Assembly (NCBI GenBank): GCA_934426825.1
Contig: CAKRYI010000002.1
Coordinates: 124,001 to 188,000, forward strand
DNA length: 64,000 nt
DNA from: an uncultured Acetatifactor sp.
Lineage (GTDB): Bacteria > Bacillota > Clostridia > Lachnospirales > Lachnospiraceae
Direction of reading: 5' to 3'
The position numbers and the translations under genes are program-made. The first letter of the stretch is position 1. Each line of letters opens with the position of its first letter. Below, piece by piece: positions 38,305 to 47,360 of the stretch. Below the pieces are notes generated by a model that worked only from the letters and a program-made list of their open reading frames with translations, searched no databases and was not told the origin of the DNA.

Positions 38305-38838
38305 ATGACAGGGCTTAGCGGAATCGGAAATTATAGCTTTTCTAATTATGACATTTATAATAGAAGCAATTACGGGACAGGATACGGCAGCCAGACTGCT
38401 GCCTCCGGCAAAACAGAGGGCCATGGCGTCATTGTCAATCCCGGTAAATCCTTAAGCGTTACCCCCGGTCGCAAATCCTCTCCGGCAGAGTGTCAGACCT
38501 GTAAAAACCGCAAATATCAGGACGGCTCCGACGAGATGGTCTCCTTTAAATCTGCCTCTCATATTTCGCCTCAGGCATCAGCTTCCAGAGTGCGCGCACA
38601 CGAGCAGGAGCATGTGAGCAACGCATACAAAAAGGCTGCCCAAGGGAATGGCAAAGTTCTCTCTGCCACTGTCTCCCTGCAGACAGCCATTTGTCCGGAA
38701 TGCGGTACCAGCTACACCTCCGGCGGAACCACAAGAACCAAAATCAGTTATCCCAATGAAACCAATCCCTATCAGCAGAACCGGAAAGCTACGGATGCTG
38801 TTTCTTTGATTGGCCGGAATGTGGATTTAGCCGTATAG
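38305..38838 (+). CDS. SprA-like putative metalloprotease
   Basis: A 177-residue protein with HEQEH at residues 99-103, matching the HExxH zinc-protease pattern, in a helix RVRAHEQEHVSNA typical of the SprA-related family. It also has two CxxC pairs (CQTC at 63-66, CPEC at 130-133). The N-terminus is Gly/Ser/Tyr/Asn-rich with no signal peptide. Family members are often found as flagellar-locus or cell-surface proteins of unknown substrate. It is one of few plus-strand genes here, single, and four bases from the convergent amt stop codon. Protease activity is inferred from the motif only. Confidence 0.78.
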   Translation: MTGLSGIGNYSFSNYDIYNRSNYGTGYGSQTAASGKTEGHGVIVNPGKSLSVTPGRKSSPAECQTCKNRKYQDGSDEMVSFKSASHISPQASASRVRAHEQEHVSNAYKKAAQGNGKVLSATVSLQTAICPECGTSYTSGGTTRTKISYPNETNPYQQNRKATDAVSLIGRNVDLAV

Positions 38839-38841
38839 CTT

Positions 38842-40584
38842 TTATTCCACGTCCTGCAAAGCCGCAAAGTCTTCCTCGCCGGTACGAACCTTAACTACTT
38901 TATCTACATTGTATACAAATATCTTGCCGTCGCCGATATGTCCGGTATACAATGCTTTCTTCGCTGCGCCGATAACTGCCTCAACCGGAATCTTGCTTAC
39001 CACTACCTCAACTTTTACCTTCGGAAGCAGGGTAGCGTCCATCTCAACACCACGATACATTTCTCCGGCACCCTTCTGGATTCCGCAGCCCATAACCTGT
39101 GTCACCGTCATACCGGTTACTCCCAAATCATTCATTGCCTTTCTCAAAGTGTCATAACGGGACAATTTTGCAATGATAACCACCTTGTACATTCCGGTGG
39201 ACAACGCAGGTGCACTGACTACCTTCACTGCCGCATCCTTCATCACATCCGATGCCGCATCATACTCATTCACACCCAAATCCGTATTTTCATTGACACT
39301 CATGGCAGAACCGGTTACATCCATAATGCTGAAACCTGCATAAGCGGAAGCCAGTCCATGTTCGCAGGCATCCAGTCCGACAATTTCCTCTTCCTCCGTC
39401 ACACGCAGCCCCACGGTTGCCTTAATAACAAGGAAGGTAATGGTAATCATAACTGCTGTCCATGCTGCCACAGTCACAAATCCAAGAAGCTGTAAGCCAA
39501 GCTGCTTAAATCCGCCACCGTAGAAAAGACCTACAACACTGTCATTTCCGGGAACAGAAGTTGTTGCAAAAAGTCCGACAGCGATGGTACCCCAGATACC
39601 GTTTAAGCAATGTACCGCAACAGCTCCAACCGGGTCATCAATATGTAATTTGTAATCCAGAAGCCATACACCGAATACCACCAGAACTCCGGCTACCGCA
39701 CCGATTACAATGGCACCGAAACAATCCGTCACATCACAGGGAGCGGTGATTGCCACCAGACCTGCCAGAGATGCGTTCAGACACATGGACACATCCGGCT
39801 TGCCATATTTAATCCATGTAAAAATCATACATACCACAGTTGCTACCGCCGGCGCCACCGTTGTGGTCAAAAATACGGAAGCCAGCTGGTCTACGGAAGT
39901 ACATGCCGCACCGTTGAAGCCGTACCAGCCGAACCACAGGATAAACACACCGAGACAGCCGATAGGAAGGTTGTGTCCGGGAAAAGCATTCACTTTGACG
40001 ACCTTTCCGTTCTTGTCCCGTTCAAACTTGCCGATTCGTCCGCCCAACATTTTTGCACCGATTAAAGCGGAAATACCACCGACCATATGGATGGCGCAGG
40101 AACCTGCAAAATCATGGAAGCCAATCTGGGCAAGCCAGCCGCCTCCCCATATCCAGTGCGCCTCCACCGGATAAATCAGTGCGGAAATCACACCGGAATA
40201 AATACAGTAGGATAAAAATTTGGTACGCTCTGCCATGGCACCGGATACAATGGTTGCCGCCGTAGCACAGAACACCAGATTAAAGACAAAACTGGAAAAG
40301 CTGAAATCCGAATATGCCGTAAAAATATCAAATCCGGGTTTACCAATCAGTCCCACCATGTCCTCGCCGAGCAAAAGACTGAAACCGATTAAAATAAACA
40401 CGATTGTTCCGATACAGAAATCCATCAGATTTTTCATCAAAATGTTTCCTGCGTTCTTGGCTCTTGTAAAACCGGTCTCCACCATAGCAAAACCTGCCTG
40501 CATCCAGAACACTAAGGCTGCGCCGATTAGAAACCAGACTGCAAAGAGACGTTCATCCAGTAGACTCAAAATTTCCTCTGTCAT
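38842..40584 (-). CDS. amt: Ammonium transporter fused to a C-terminal PII (GlnK) domain
   Basis: A 580-residue fusion. Residues 1 to about 430 are an 11-helix Amt channel (WMQAGFAMVETGFTRAKNAG near the N-terminus). About residues 465-575 are a complete PII signalling domain: VVIIAKLSRYDTLRKAMNDL, GIQKGAGEMYRGVEMD as the T loop with its tyrosine, LPKVKVEVVVS, and the C-terminal GHIGDGKIFVYNV. PII normally plugs the channel when nitrogen is replete; here the plug is covalently attached. The start MTEEILSLLDERL follows GAGGAGGAAAAAATT; the frame is open 23 codons further without support. Confidence 0.92.
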   Translation of the reverse strand: MTEEILSLLDERLFAVWFLIGAALVFWMQAGFAMVETGFTRAKNAGNILMKNLMDFCIGTIVFILIGFSLLLGEDMVGLIGKPGFDIFTAYSDFSFSSFVFNLVFCATAATIVSGAMAERTKFLSYCIYSGVISALIYPVEAHWIWGGGWLAQIGFHDFAGSCAIHMVGGISALIGAKMLGGRIGKFERDKNGKVVKVNAFPGHNLPIGCLGVFILWFGWYGFNGAACTSVDQLASVFLTTTVAPAVATVVCMIFTWIKYGKPDVSMCLNASLAGLVAITAPCDVTDCFGAIVIGAVAGVLVVFGVWLLDYKLHIDDPVGAVAVHCLNGIWGTIAVGLFATTSVPGNDSVVGLFYGGGFKQLGLQLLGFVTVAAWTAVMITITFLVIKATVGLRVTEEEEIVGLDACEHGLASAYAGFSIMDVTGSAMSVNENTDLGVNEYDAASDVMKDAAVKVVSAPALSTGMYKVVIIAKLSRYDTLRKAMNDLGVTGMTVTQVMGCGIQKGAGEMYRGVEMDATLLPKVKVEVVVSKIPVEAVIGAAKKALYTGHIGDGKIFVYNVDKVVKVRTGEEDFAALQDVE

Positions 40585-40792
40585 AATTTTTTCCTCCTCA
40601 AAAAAGATTGCGGTACAGTTCGGATGTGCGCGCATTAACAACCTCGCCGCCAACCGCTGAAATAAAGATGCAACGCAGAATGCCCCTTACCGAAGCACCT
40701 TTGCGTCGCATACAAAAAGGCACTATGGGTTCTTTTCCATAGCGCCTTCGCTTTATGTAGGGGAGTATAGCACCCCGAAAAATGCGTGTCAA
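40585..40792 (-). promoter_or_regulatory. Promoter and attenuator-like leader of amt
   Basis: On the minus strand the promoter is TTGACA (40787-40792), 17 bp, TATACT (40764-40769). Shortly after the start comes a terminator-like hairpin AAGGCGCTATGG / CCCATAGTGCCTT followed by TTTTT, then a second stem GCGACGCA / TGCGTTGC with an inner GGTGC/GCATT region, and then the ribosome binding site. Like glnN copy 1 it has a hairpin starting AAGGCG before the gene, suggesting shared read-through control of nitrogen genes. The ligand or protein is unknown. Confidence 0.7.
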
Positions 40793-40835
40793 CCTTTTTT
40801 TGAAATATTTTTCCCAAAATTTGTGGTTTTTTGTT

Positions 40836-41738
40836 TTAATTTGTTCCGCAATTTCCTTCTCTTATCAGCAGATAAAACTCTTTCCCTTCCTCTTTCACAG
40901 TTCGTTCCACGGCAAATCCCAGCCTGCGGCACAGGGCAAGAGATGCAGCATTTTCCGGTCTCACCAATGCCTGCACCCGGTCAAAACCGAATTCCTCTTC
41001 CCCATACCTGAGAATCGCACTGCATATCTCAAATGCCACTCCTTTATGCTGCCACAAAGTCCCGATGACGAACCCAAGCTCCGGCAAATCATACCCCTCC
41101 CGGACACTGTAGCCCGCCCTTCCGATAACCTCTCCGGTCTCCTTCCATACCACCGTCCAGACGCCAAACTCATAGTAATGATATACCTTTTCAATGTATT
41201 CCCGGATATATGCCCGCTCCTGTTCCTTGTCCGGATAAAGCTCCTCCGTATAGCGCACCATCTCCGGGTCATTGTATATCTCATAAAAAGAATCCACATC
41301 CTGTACCGTAGTCTCCCGAATCAGACACCTCTCCGTTCGTGCAATGTCCCACGGAATATCCCGAAACCGCCGATAGACCCGCTCCAGATAGTGCAAATCC
41401 AGTTCCTCCGGACACTCCATCACATAAGGAATACCACCAAACCTGTGTCCCTCCCCCTTCTGCCAGCCAAGCACCGGCATATGACAGGCATGCAGCAAAA
41501 CCGCACTCTCCTCCATATCCGTAATATACAGCACCTTTTCTTCTCTATTTTGCTCCGGGCTGCATTTCTCCCCCCCGATTCGTTCCGCGCAGTATTCCGG
41601 TGTCAACGCCCACACAGGAAGCCTTTCAACCTCAATCCCGTATCTTCCCGCTTCCCCCATCAATTTGTCAAGCGCTGCCTCTTCCCCCTCATTTTCCAGA
41701 CACAGCACAATCTGTTTTAAATATAACACCTCTTCCAT
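40836..41738 (-). CDS. GNAT-family N-acetyltransferase with an N-terminal extra domain
   Basis: A 300-residue protein. Residues about 135-300 form a RimJ/RimL-type acetyltransferase (CLIRETTVQDVDSFYEIYND; ELGFVIGTLWQHKGVAFE; ALVRPENAASLALCRRLGF). Residues 1-130 form a separate alpha/beta domain resembling a short response-regulator or HAD-like fold (VLYITDMEESAVLLHACHMP), seen fused to GNAT domains in Lachnospiraceae. The acceptor substrate is unknown. Confidence 0.82.
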   Translation of the reverse strand: MEEVLYLKQIVLCLENEGEEAALDKLMGEAGRYGIEVERLPVWALTPEYCAERIGGEKCSPEQNREEKVLYITDMEESAVLLHACHMPVLGWQKGEGHRFGGIPYVMECPEELDLHYLERVYRRFRDIPWDIARTERCLIRETTVQDVDSFYEIYNDPEMVRYTEELYPDKEQERAYIREYIEKVYHYYEFGVWTVVWKETGEVIGRAGYSVREGYDLPELGFVIGTLWQHKGVAFEICSAILRYGEEEFGFDRVQALVRPENAASLALCRRLGFAVERTVKEEGKEFYLLIREGNCGTN

Positions 41739-41913
41739 TTTATTTCTTCGCTCCCATCTTTTACTGCTCCCATTTCAATCTCCACTTTCCGAAATGTTTG
41801 CCCCCACCTCTATTTGAACCCATTGTTCCGCAAAATAAACTAAAAGCAAAAGACCTTCCGTGCACTTCTATCATAACGTGTTTAAAACGATGTTCAGCCT
41901 CGCAAACTTGAAG

Positions 41914-42207
41914 TTATCGAGCACCAGCACACCAAGTATTGTAAGCTATTGCTGCCAGTTTCTCCTCAGATATTTCTTTATATTCATCTAGTGTAAGACA
42001 AAGTTCTGTTGTGTAAAAGCGGCAGCAAGAATATATCGTTTCCTTCGAGTTGTAAAACTCATCTACCGTCATATAGATTCTATTTTTATACCAGAATATC
42101 ATACATTTGTACTTTTCATTGGGGCGTTCTCCCCATGCAGGACCTGTTTTTGCTTTCTCGAAAATGCTAATTACATCATTTGCTTTTATACAAATCCAAT
42201 CTCCCAT
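41914..42207 (-). CDS. Hypothetical protein, AT-rich accessory patch
   Basis: A 97-residue protein I do not recognise. It is rich in aromatic residues and cysteine, without a signal peptide or membrane segment; it opens MGDWICIKANDVISIFEKA and ends NTWCAGAR. The ATG is preceded by AGGAGGTTC, a good ribosome binding site. Codon use is clearly more AT-rich than neighbouring core genes, as is the next gene upstream, suggesting recent acquisition. Function cannot be proposed. Confidence 0.65.
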   Translation of the reverse strand: MGDWICIKANDVISIFEKAKTGPAWGERPNEKYKCMIFWYKNRIYMTVDEFYNSKETIYSCCRFYTTELCLTLDEYKEISEEKLAAIAYNTWCAGAR

Positions 42208-42488
42208 AGAACCTCCTAAATGCGATATAAATTTTTGTTTGTCAACTCTGTAACTTCTAGTTTATTAAACTCACTCTGGTCTCCATCTTCTTGTCCTTCG
42301 GACAAGAAGTATCCCTCGCTTTCAGCTCGGCCAATTAGAAGTTGTCAATATCATTTATCATGATTAAGATCCTTTTTATTTCTTTATTCTGTCTTATAAT
42401 GCTAACATGCCACAAATCAAGAATACTTCTCAATTTGTGGCACTAATTCATTAAGCATGCTTTACTATAGTCAAATGCCGTTCTTCAA

Positions 42489-43133
42489 CTATATTAAACC
42501 TAAATGTTTTTCAACACAAGTTAATGTACCCTCAACTGTACTATTCACAGTTCTCTCTAGCCAAAAGAAAGAACTGCTCTTAATCTCCTCTATACGATTT
42601 ACATTGAGTTCATATAAAGTAGTATTCACAGTTTGTTTAGCTTTTTCGATATCAGTAGCCGAATTTAAGTACTGAAAAAATCCCTGATGATCCGGTCGAT
42701 TACCATATTCATCAACAAGATTCGATGGATCTTTTATGAGAAAAACAACCCTCGCCGGTTCTGAAAAAGCAAGTGCCTGAGCAACTGTAAGATGACAATC
42801 GCACAAAACTTTCTTATTTTCTGACAAGCGAATCAAATCAAGAAGGACAAACTCTAACTGTTCACGAGTATTATTCAACAACCAATTCTTATATTCTTCA
42901 ACTGTTCTTCCAAAAAATTCATCTGCACTTTTAAAATAAGCATTCATAGCAGGCTGAAATAATGGATCTGATATTTTTCTGTGCTCATCGAATCTCTCAT
43001 CCACATCAAATAGTTCTAATCCATATTTTTCTGCTAATGCGTGTGAAATAGTTGTCTTTCCTCCGCAGGGTGTTCCTGTTATAAAATAAACATTTTTTAA
43101 GTACTCTTTGATTACATTATCTTGAAATATCAT
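42489..43133 (-). CDS. P-loop kinase-like protein, AT-rich accessory patch
   Basis: A 214-residue protein with a Walker A motif GTPCGGKTT at residues 20-28 and downstream FDVDERFDEH and LCDCHLTV segments, resembling shikimate/adenylate-kinase-like P-loop NTPases of unknown substrate. No transmembrane segments. DNA here is AT-rich compared with the flanks. The gene stands alone between long intergenic stretches, with a TGCCACAAA/TTTGTGGCA stem at 42408-42442 beyond its 3' end. Small-molecule phosphotransfer, for example in antibiotic modification, is possible but not supported by any specific motif. Confidence 0.75.
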   Translation of the reverse strand: MIFQDNVIKEYLKNVYFITGTPCGGKTTISHALAEKYGLELFDVDERFDEHRKISDPLFQPAMNAYFKSADEFFGRTVEEYKNWLLNNTREQLEFVLLDLIRLSENKKVLCDCHLTVAQALAFSEPARVVFLIKDPSNLVDEYGNRPDHQGFFQYLNSATDIEKAKQTVNTTLYELNVNRIEEIKSSSFFWLERTVNSTVEGTLTCVEKHLGLI

Positions 43134-43597
43134 TGTATAATCTCCTCTATTAAATAGTTTTTAGTGTTCTGTCTATACATAAAACTATTTAACATAGTTC
43201 TATGTACTTAGATATTTCTTAATTTTAAGAACATCATCATATTTATTTCACCTCCATAAATTGTAATTGAACAAAACAAGTATACACTAAAAATTCTATA
43301 TTTGCCAGATAATCACGAAACCGATACATTATTGGAACCAGAACAGAAATCCATCTTATATACCATTGAAAACATATATCCAGAGAAACTTTACAGAACA
43401 TAAAGATTTTCTACAACAATAAAGTACTATATGTATATTACCACCACTATGAATAATCGTTCCAGCGCCTATGAAACAGCTATCAACAGTAAGATAACAA
43501 CAGCATTCAATCACCGTAACAAAAAAGCGAGAAAACCTCTGACATAAAAGGTTTCCTCATTACTGCTCTTATTCCAATTTTCACTTTCCGGAATGTG
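43134..43597. other. AT-rich intergenic stretch without a recognisable gene
   Basis: About 460 bases of AT-rich sequence. Only short open frames occur, such as 38 codons on the plus strand from 43432. None has a convincing ribosome binding site or recognisable product. It is probably eroded accessory DNA continuous with the two AT-rich genes to its left. Confidence 0.5.
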
Positions 43598-43696
43598 GGA
43601 CAAATATTCCGGCGAAGTTCCTTAAAAAACGTTCGGCGCAATGTGCCACTACGTTTTTTACGGAGCGAGAGCGTAACTGAGCCGAAATATTTGTCC
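43598..43696. repeat. Branched palindromic intergenic element, copy 3 (short form)
   Basis: Outer arms GGACAAATATT-CGGC pair with GCCG-AATATTTGTCC. The conserved GAAGTTCCTTAAAAAACGT and ACGTTTTTTACGGAGCGAGA segments are present. The long central arm of copies 1 and 2 is replaced by a short GGC...GCC hairpin (around 43634-43647). Same orientation as the other copies. Confidence 0.85.
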
Positions 43697-43840
43697 TAAC
43701 CTCCACAGAACTGAATACACCCACCCCCGCAGAAACACATTCCTCGAATATACCCCTTTACGCTCCCCCCGATTTCAGTTATGATATAACTACTATATAA
43801 ATTATACAAGAATCCAAAAAAGAAAGGTAGATGTATTTTT

Positions 43841-44362
43841 ATGGCACAGAATCCCATTGTCACCATTACTATGAAAAGCGGAGACGTCATCAAAGCAGAA
43901 CTTTATCCCGATGTAGCGCCCATCTCCGTCAACAACTTTATCAGTCTGATTCAGAATCACTTTTATGACGGTCTGATTTTCCACCGCGTTATCCGCGGCT
44001 TTATGATTCAGGGCGGCTGTCCCGACGGTACCGGCATGGGAGGCCCCGGCTACAGCATTAAGGGAGAATTTGCACAGAATGGTGTTGAAAATAATCTGAA
44101 GCACACCGAGGGCGTTCTGTCTATGGCAAGAGCCATGCACCCGGACTCCGCAGGAAGCCAGTTCTTTATCATGCACAAAAATGCTCCCCATCTGGACGGC
44201 AGCTACGCCGCTTTTGGCAAAGTTATCGAGGGTATGGATGTGGTAAATAAGATTGCCGAAACCCCCACCGATTACTCCGACCGTCCTTTAGAGCCCCAGA
44301 TTATGGAAAGCGTTATTGTAGATACTTTCGGTGTGGATTACCCCGAACCGGACAAACTGTAA
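43841..44362 (+). CDS. ppiB: Peptidyl-prolyl cis-trans isomerase (cyclophilin)
   Basis: A 173-residue cytoplasmic cyclophilin (no signal peptide). The catalytic core FHRVIRGFMIQGG at about residues 47-59, GMGGPGYSI and the SAGSQFFIMH segment contain the expected Arg, Phe, Gln and His residues. It accelerates proline isomerisation in folding. AAGAAAGGTAG precedes the ATG. Single gene, followed by a hairpin terminator. Confidence 0.94.
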   Translation: MAQNPIVTITMKSGDVIKAELYPDVAPISVNNFISLIQNHFYDGLIFHRVIRGFMIQGGCPDGTGMGGPGYSIKGEFAQNGVENNLKHTEGVLSMARAMHPDSAGSQFFIMHKNAPHLDGSYAAFGKVIEGMDVVNKIAETPTDYSDRPLEPQIMESVIVDTFGVDYPEPDKL

Positions 44363-44519
44363 TCACTGACGTTCATATTTTGTTTACAAATCATTCAATG
44401 TTTTTTTAATTCCGTATCATGTTTTAGACATTTCTTTCCCATATACTAAAAGCATAGAGAACGGAAAAAACAAACAACGCCATTACAGTTTATTGTTTAA
44501 TAATAACTTTTTCATAATA

Positions 44520-44556
44520 AATGCCAAGGAACAAAATTCCTTGGCATCCTCCCTTT
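44520..44556 (+). terminator. Hairpin downstream of ppiB
   Basis: Stem ATGCCAAGGA / TCCTTGGCAT followed by a pyrimidine-rich CCTCCCTTTT; a likely, slightly weak terminator. Confidence 0.6.
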
Positions 44557-44622
44557 TCAGGGGTATTTTATTCGTCAATTTTCACAAATTTGATATTTTA
44601 TTCCTCTTTTTTCAACTTTTTC

Positions 44623-44760
44623 TTGTACTGTTTTCAAAAAGATGATAATATTTCTTTCATAATATCAGCACTCACAAAGAGGTGAGGTCAAAGGATTATG
44701 CCTTTTTGCAGGTGCTCGCAGTTTTCCGGCAGATAATCTTTTGATTATTTGCTTTTTTTG
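44623..44760 (+). promoter_or_regulatory. Promoter and riboswitch-like leader of the AGCS symporter gene
   Basis: The promoter is TTGTAC (44623-44628), 17 bp, TAATAT (44646-44651). The RNA can form a closed multi-branch fold: AGCAC (44667-44671) pairs with GTGCT (44712-44716), enclosing CTCAC-AAAGAG-GTGAG and AAAGG-ATTATG-CCTTT hairpins. A perfect intrinsic terminator GCAGATAATC / GATTATTTGC with seven T ends at about 44759, and the AAGGAGG ribosome binding site follows. This is a typical transcriptional riboswitch layout; I cannot match it to a known class. Confidence 0.7.
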
Positions 44761-44781
44761 TGTTTTAAGGAGGGAAAACAT

Positions 44782-46281
44782 ATGTTGAACACCATTTCAA
44801 ACATCAACAATGCCGTCGGCGGCGTAGTCTGGGGCGTATTCGGAATTTCGCTCCTCTTTATCGCCGGCATTGTCATGACCATCGTCAACAAAGGATTTCA
44901 GTTCTTCCATCTCAGGCATTGGCTGAAGGAGACCATCGGAGCCGTCTTTTCCGACAAGCATATCACCAGACACACGGAAAAAGAGGACAAATCCATCTCC
45001 CAGTTCCAGAGTCTCTGTACGGCGCTGGCGGCAACCATCGGCACCGGTAATATTGTAGGTGTTGCCACCGCCATCATTTCCGGTGGACCCGGCGCTATTT
45101 TCTGGATGTGGATTATGGCAATCTTTGGCATGATGACCAACTATTCCGAAAATGTGCTCGGTATCTTTTATCGACGCAAAAACCAAAAAGGGGAATGGTC
45201 CGGCGGCGCCATGTACTATCTCCGGGACGGACTCGGCTCCAAAAAGCACTGCAAAACACTCGGCAAAGTACTGGCTGTCCTGTTTAGCTGCTTCTGCGTA
45301 CTGGCAAGTTTCGGAATCGGAAACATGAGCCAGACCAACTCCATTTCCGGCAATATGGAATCCGCTTTCGGTATTCCCACTTACGCAACCGGTATTTTTC
45401 TCGTTATCTTATCCGCTGTTGTTATTCTCGGCGGTTTGAAACGAGTAGCTATCGTGACAGAAAAAGTTGTTCCGTTCATGGCTATCATGTACATTGTTGG
45501 TGCACTGGCAGTCTGCATTGCCCATATCAATATGTTCGGTGCCGTATTTGCTGCGATTTTCAAGGGTGCCTTCGGACTGAAAGCGGTAGGCGGCGGTATT
45601 TTGGGTTACGGCATCCGCCTTGCAATTACATGGGGCTTTAAAAGAGGCGCCTTCTCCAACGAAGCAGGTCTTGGTTCCTCCGTTATGGTTCACTCCAACT
45701 CCAATGTGAAGGAGCCGGTAAAGCAGGGTATGTGGGGAATCTTTGAAGTATTCGCCGATACGATTGTGGTGTGCTCCCTGACCGCTTTCGTTATTCTGTC
45801 CTCCGGTCTGGTGGATTTGGAAACCGGAAAAATGATTTCCGCCAATGCCGGTTCAGGACTGGTTGGTGAGGCATTCGCAACGGTATTTGGAGGACTGGGC
45901 CCGAAATTTATTGCCCTTGCCATTCTCCTCTTTGCATACTCCACTGTATTGGGATGGAGCCACTACGGCGCAAAGGCATTTGAATTTTTGTTCGGCATCA
46001 AGGCAATGTCCGTATACAAAATTGTATTTATCATTATGATTTTCTTCGGTTGTACCATGAGTCTGGACCTTGCATGGGAATTGTCCGATACCTTTAACGG
46101 TCTGATGATGATTCCCAACCTGATTGGTGTCCTTTCACTGTCCGGCACGGTGGGCAAAATTACCGCCAATTATGTGAGACGAACCTTTAAGGATTCCGAG
46201 GAAACTCCCATGTACTCCGCTTTTCCTGACATTCAAAAAGAACAGACTGAACAAAGTCAGACAGAGATTCCTTGTGCCTAA
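44782..46281 (+). CDS. Sodium:alanine/glycine symporter (AGCS family)
   Basis: A 499-residue polytopic transporter of the alanine/glycine:cation symporter family. Conserved segments are ALAATIGTGNIVGVATAI near residue 85, FKRGAFSNEAGLGSS near 290 and GWSHYGAKA near 395. It imports a small amino acid with sodium. The start MLNTISNINNAV follows TTTTAAGGAGGG; eleven open codons upstream run into the terminator and are not coding. Expression is probably set by the leader at 44652-44760. A strong terminator follows. Confidence 0.94.
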   Translation: MLNTISNINNAVGGVVWGVFGISLLFIAGIVMTIVNKGFQFFHLRHWLKETIGAVFSDKHITRHTEKEDKSISQFQSLCTALAATIGTGNIVGVATAIISGGPGAIFWMWIMAIFGMMTNYSENVLGIFYRRKNQKGEWSGGAMYYLRDGLGSKKHCKTLGKVLAVLFSCFCVLASFGIGNMSQTNSISGNMESAFGIPTYATGIFLVILSAVVILGGLKRVAIVTEKVVPFMAIMYIVGALAVCIAHINMFGAVFAAIFKGAFGLKAVGGGILGYGIRLAITWGFKRGAFSNEAGLGSSVMVHSNSNVKEPVKQGMWGIFEVFADTIVVCSLTAFVILSSGLVDLETGKMISANAGSGLVGEAFATVFGGLGPKFIALAILLFAYSTVLGWSHYGAKAFEFLFGIKAMSVYKIVFIIMIFFGCTMSLDLAWELSDTFNGLMMIPNLIGVLSLSGTVGKITANYVRRTFKDSEETPMYSAFPDIQKEQTEQSQTEIPCA

Positions 46282-46316
46282 CCTATTACAGAAGACACGC
46301 GTCGCTAGGCGTACGT

Positions 46317-46354
46317 TAAAAAGCCGCCATGCTGTTTGCATGACGGCTTTTTTG
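46317..46354 (+). terminator. Terminator of the AGCS gene
   Basis: Stem AAAAGCCGCCATGC / GCATGACGGCTTTTTT. The run of A on the left makes it usable from the convergent aldolase gene as well. Confidence 0.9.
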
Positions 46355-46382
46355 ATTGCTTGTCTTATAAACTCGACAAATC

Positions 46383-47246
46383 TCAGGCTTTTCCAACAGA
46401 ACCAAACAGTTCCATCTTCTCTTTTACGGTAGCCTTGATTGCTTCGGTACCGGGAGCTAAAAGTTTACGAGGGTCAAATCCCTTGCCTTCCAGATCCTTG
46501 CCTGCCTCGATATACTTACGTGTAGCATCTGCGAATGCAAGCTGGCACTCTGTATTTACGTTAATCTTAGCAACGCCAAGGCTGATTGCTTTCTTAATCA
46601 TATCTGCGGGGATACCGGTACCACCGTGAAGAACCAGAGGAAGCTCACCGGTAAGCTGCTGTACAGCGTCCAGAGTTTCAAAGCTCAGTCCCTTCCAGTT
46701 TGCGGGATATTTGCCGTGAATGTTGCCGATACCTGCTGCTAAGAAATCTACTCCCAAATCAGCGATAGCCTTGCACTCCTTAGGGTCTGCGCACTCGCCC
46801 ATACCTACAACGCCGTCTTCCTCGCCGCCGATGGAACCAACCTCAGCCTCGATAGACATTCCCTTGCCGTGTGCTGCTGCAACCAGCTCAGTGGTCTTAG
46901 CTACGTTCTCATCGATTGCATAATGGGAACCATCAAACATGATGGAAGAGAAACCTGCTTCGATACATTTGTAGCAGCCTTCAAAAGTACCATGATCCAA
47001 GTGAAGAGCTACCGGAACGTTGATGTCCAAATCCTTCAAAAGTCCGTTAACCATACCAACTACTGCATGATAACCGCCCATGTATTTGCCTGCGCCCTCG
47101 GATACACCAAGAATTACAGGGGATTTCAACTCATTTGCGGTCAGCAGAATTGCCTTGGTCCACTCAAGGTTATTAATATTAAACTGTCCTACTGCGTAAT
47201 GTCCTGCTTTTGCTTTTTTAAGCATGTCTGTTGCGGATACTAACAT
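46383..47246 (-). CDS. fba: Class II fructose-1,6-bisphosphate aldolase
   Basis: A 287-residue zinc-dependent aldolase that splits fructose-1,6-bisphosphate in glycolysis. HLDHG at residues 82-86 contains the catalytic aspartate 84 and zinc ligand His85; YAVGQFNINNLEW near the N-terminus and LHGGTGIP near 210 are characteristic. The frame opens five codons earlier, but that ATGGAGGTATC contains the ribosome binding site for ATGTTAGTATCC, which I use. Confidence 0.94.
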   Translation of the reverse strand: MLVSATDMLKKAKAGHYAVGQFNINNLEWTKAILLTANELKSPVILGVSEGAGKYMGGYHAVVGMVNGLLKDLDINVPVALHLDHGTFEGCYKCIEAGFSSIMFDGSHYAIDENVAKTTELVAAAHGKGMSIEAEVGSIGGEEDGVVGMGECADPKECKAIADLGVDFLAAGIGNIHGKYPANWKGLSFETLDAVQQLTGELPLVLHGGTGIPADMIKKAISLGVAKINVNTECQLAFADATRKYIEAGKDLEGKGFDPRKLLAPGTEAIKATVKEKMELFGSVGKA

Positions 47247-47360
47247 ATCAGATACCTCCATTGTGTAATTTAAAGACTTTCTTACGTCTCTTAATATAGC
47301 ATATTTTCATTAAAATGCAAATACAATAAAATAATATTGTTAAAAAATTGTCCAGCCGGA

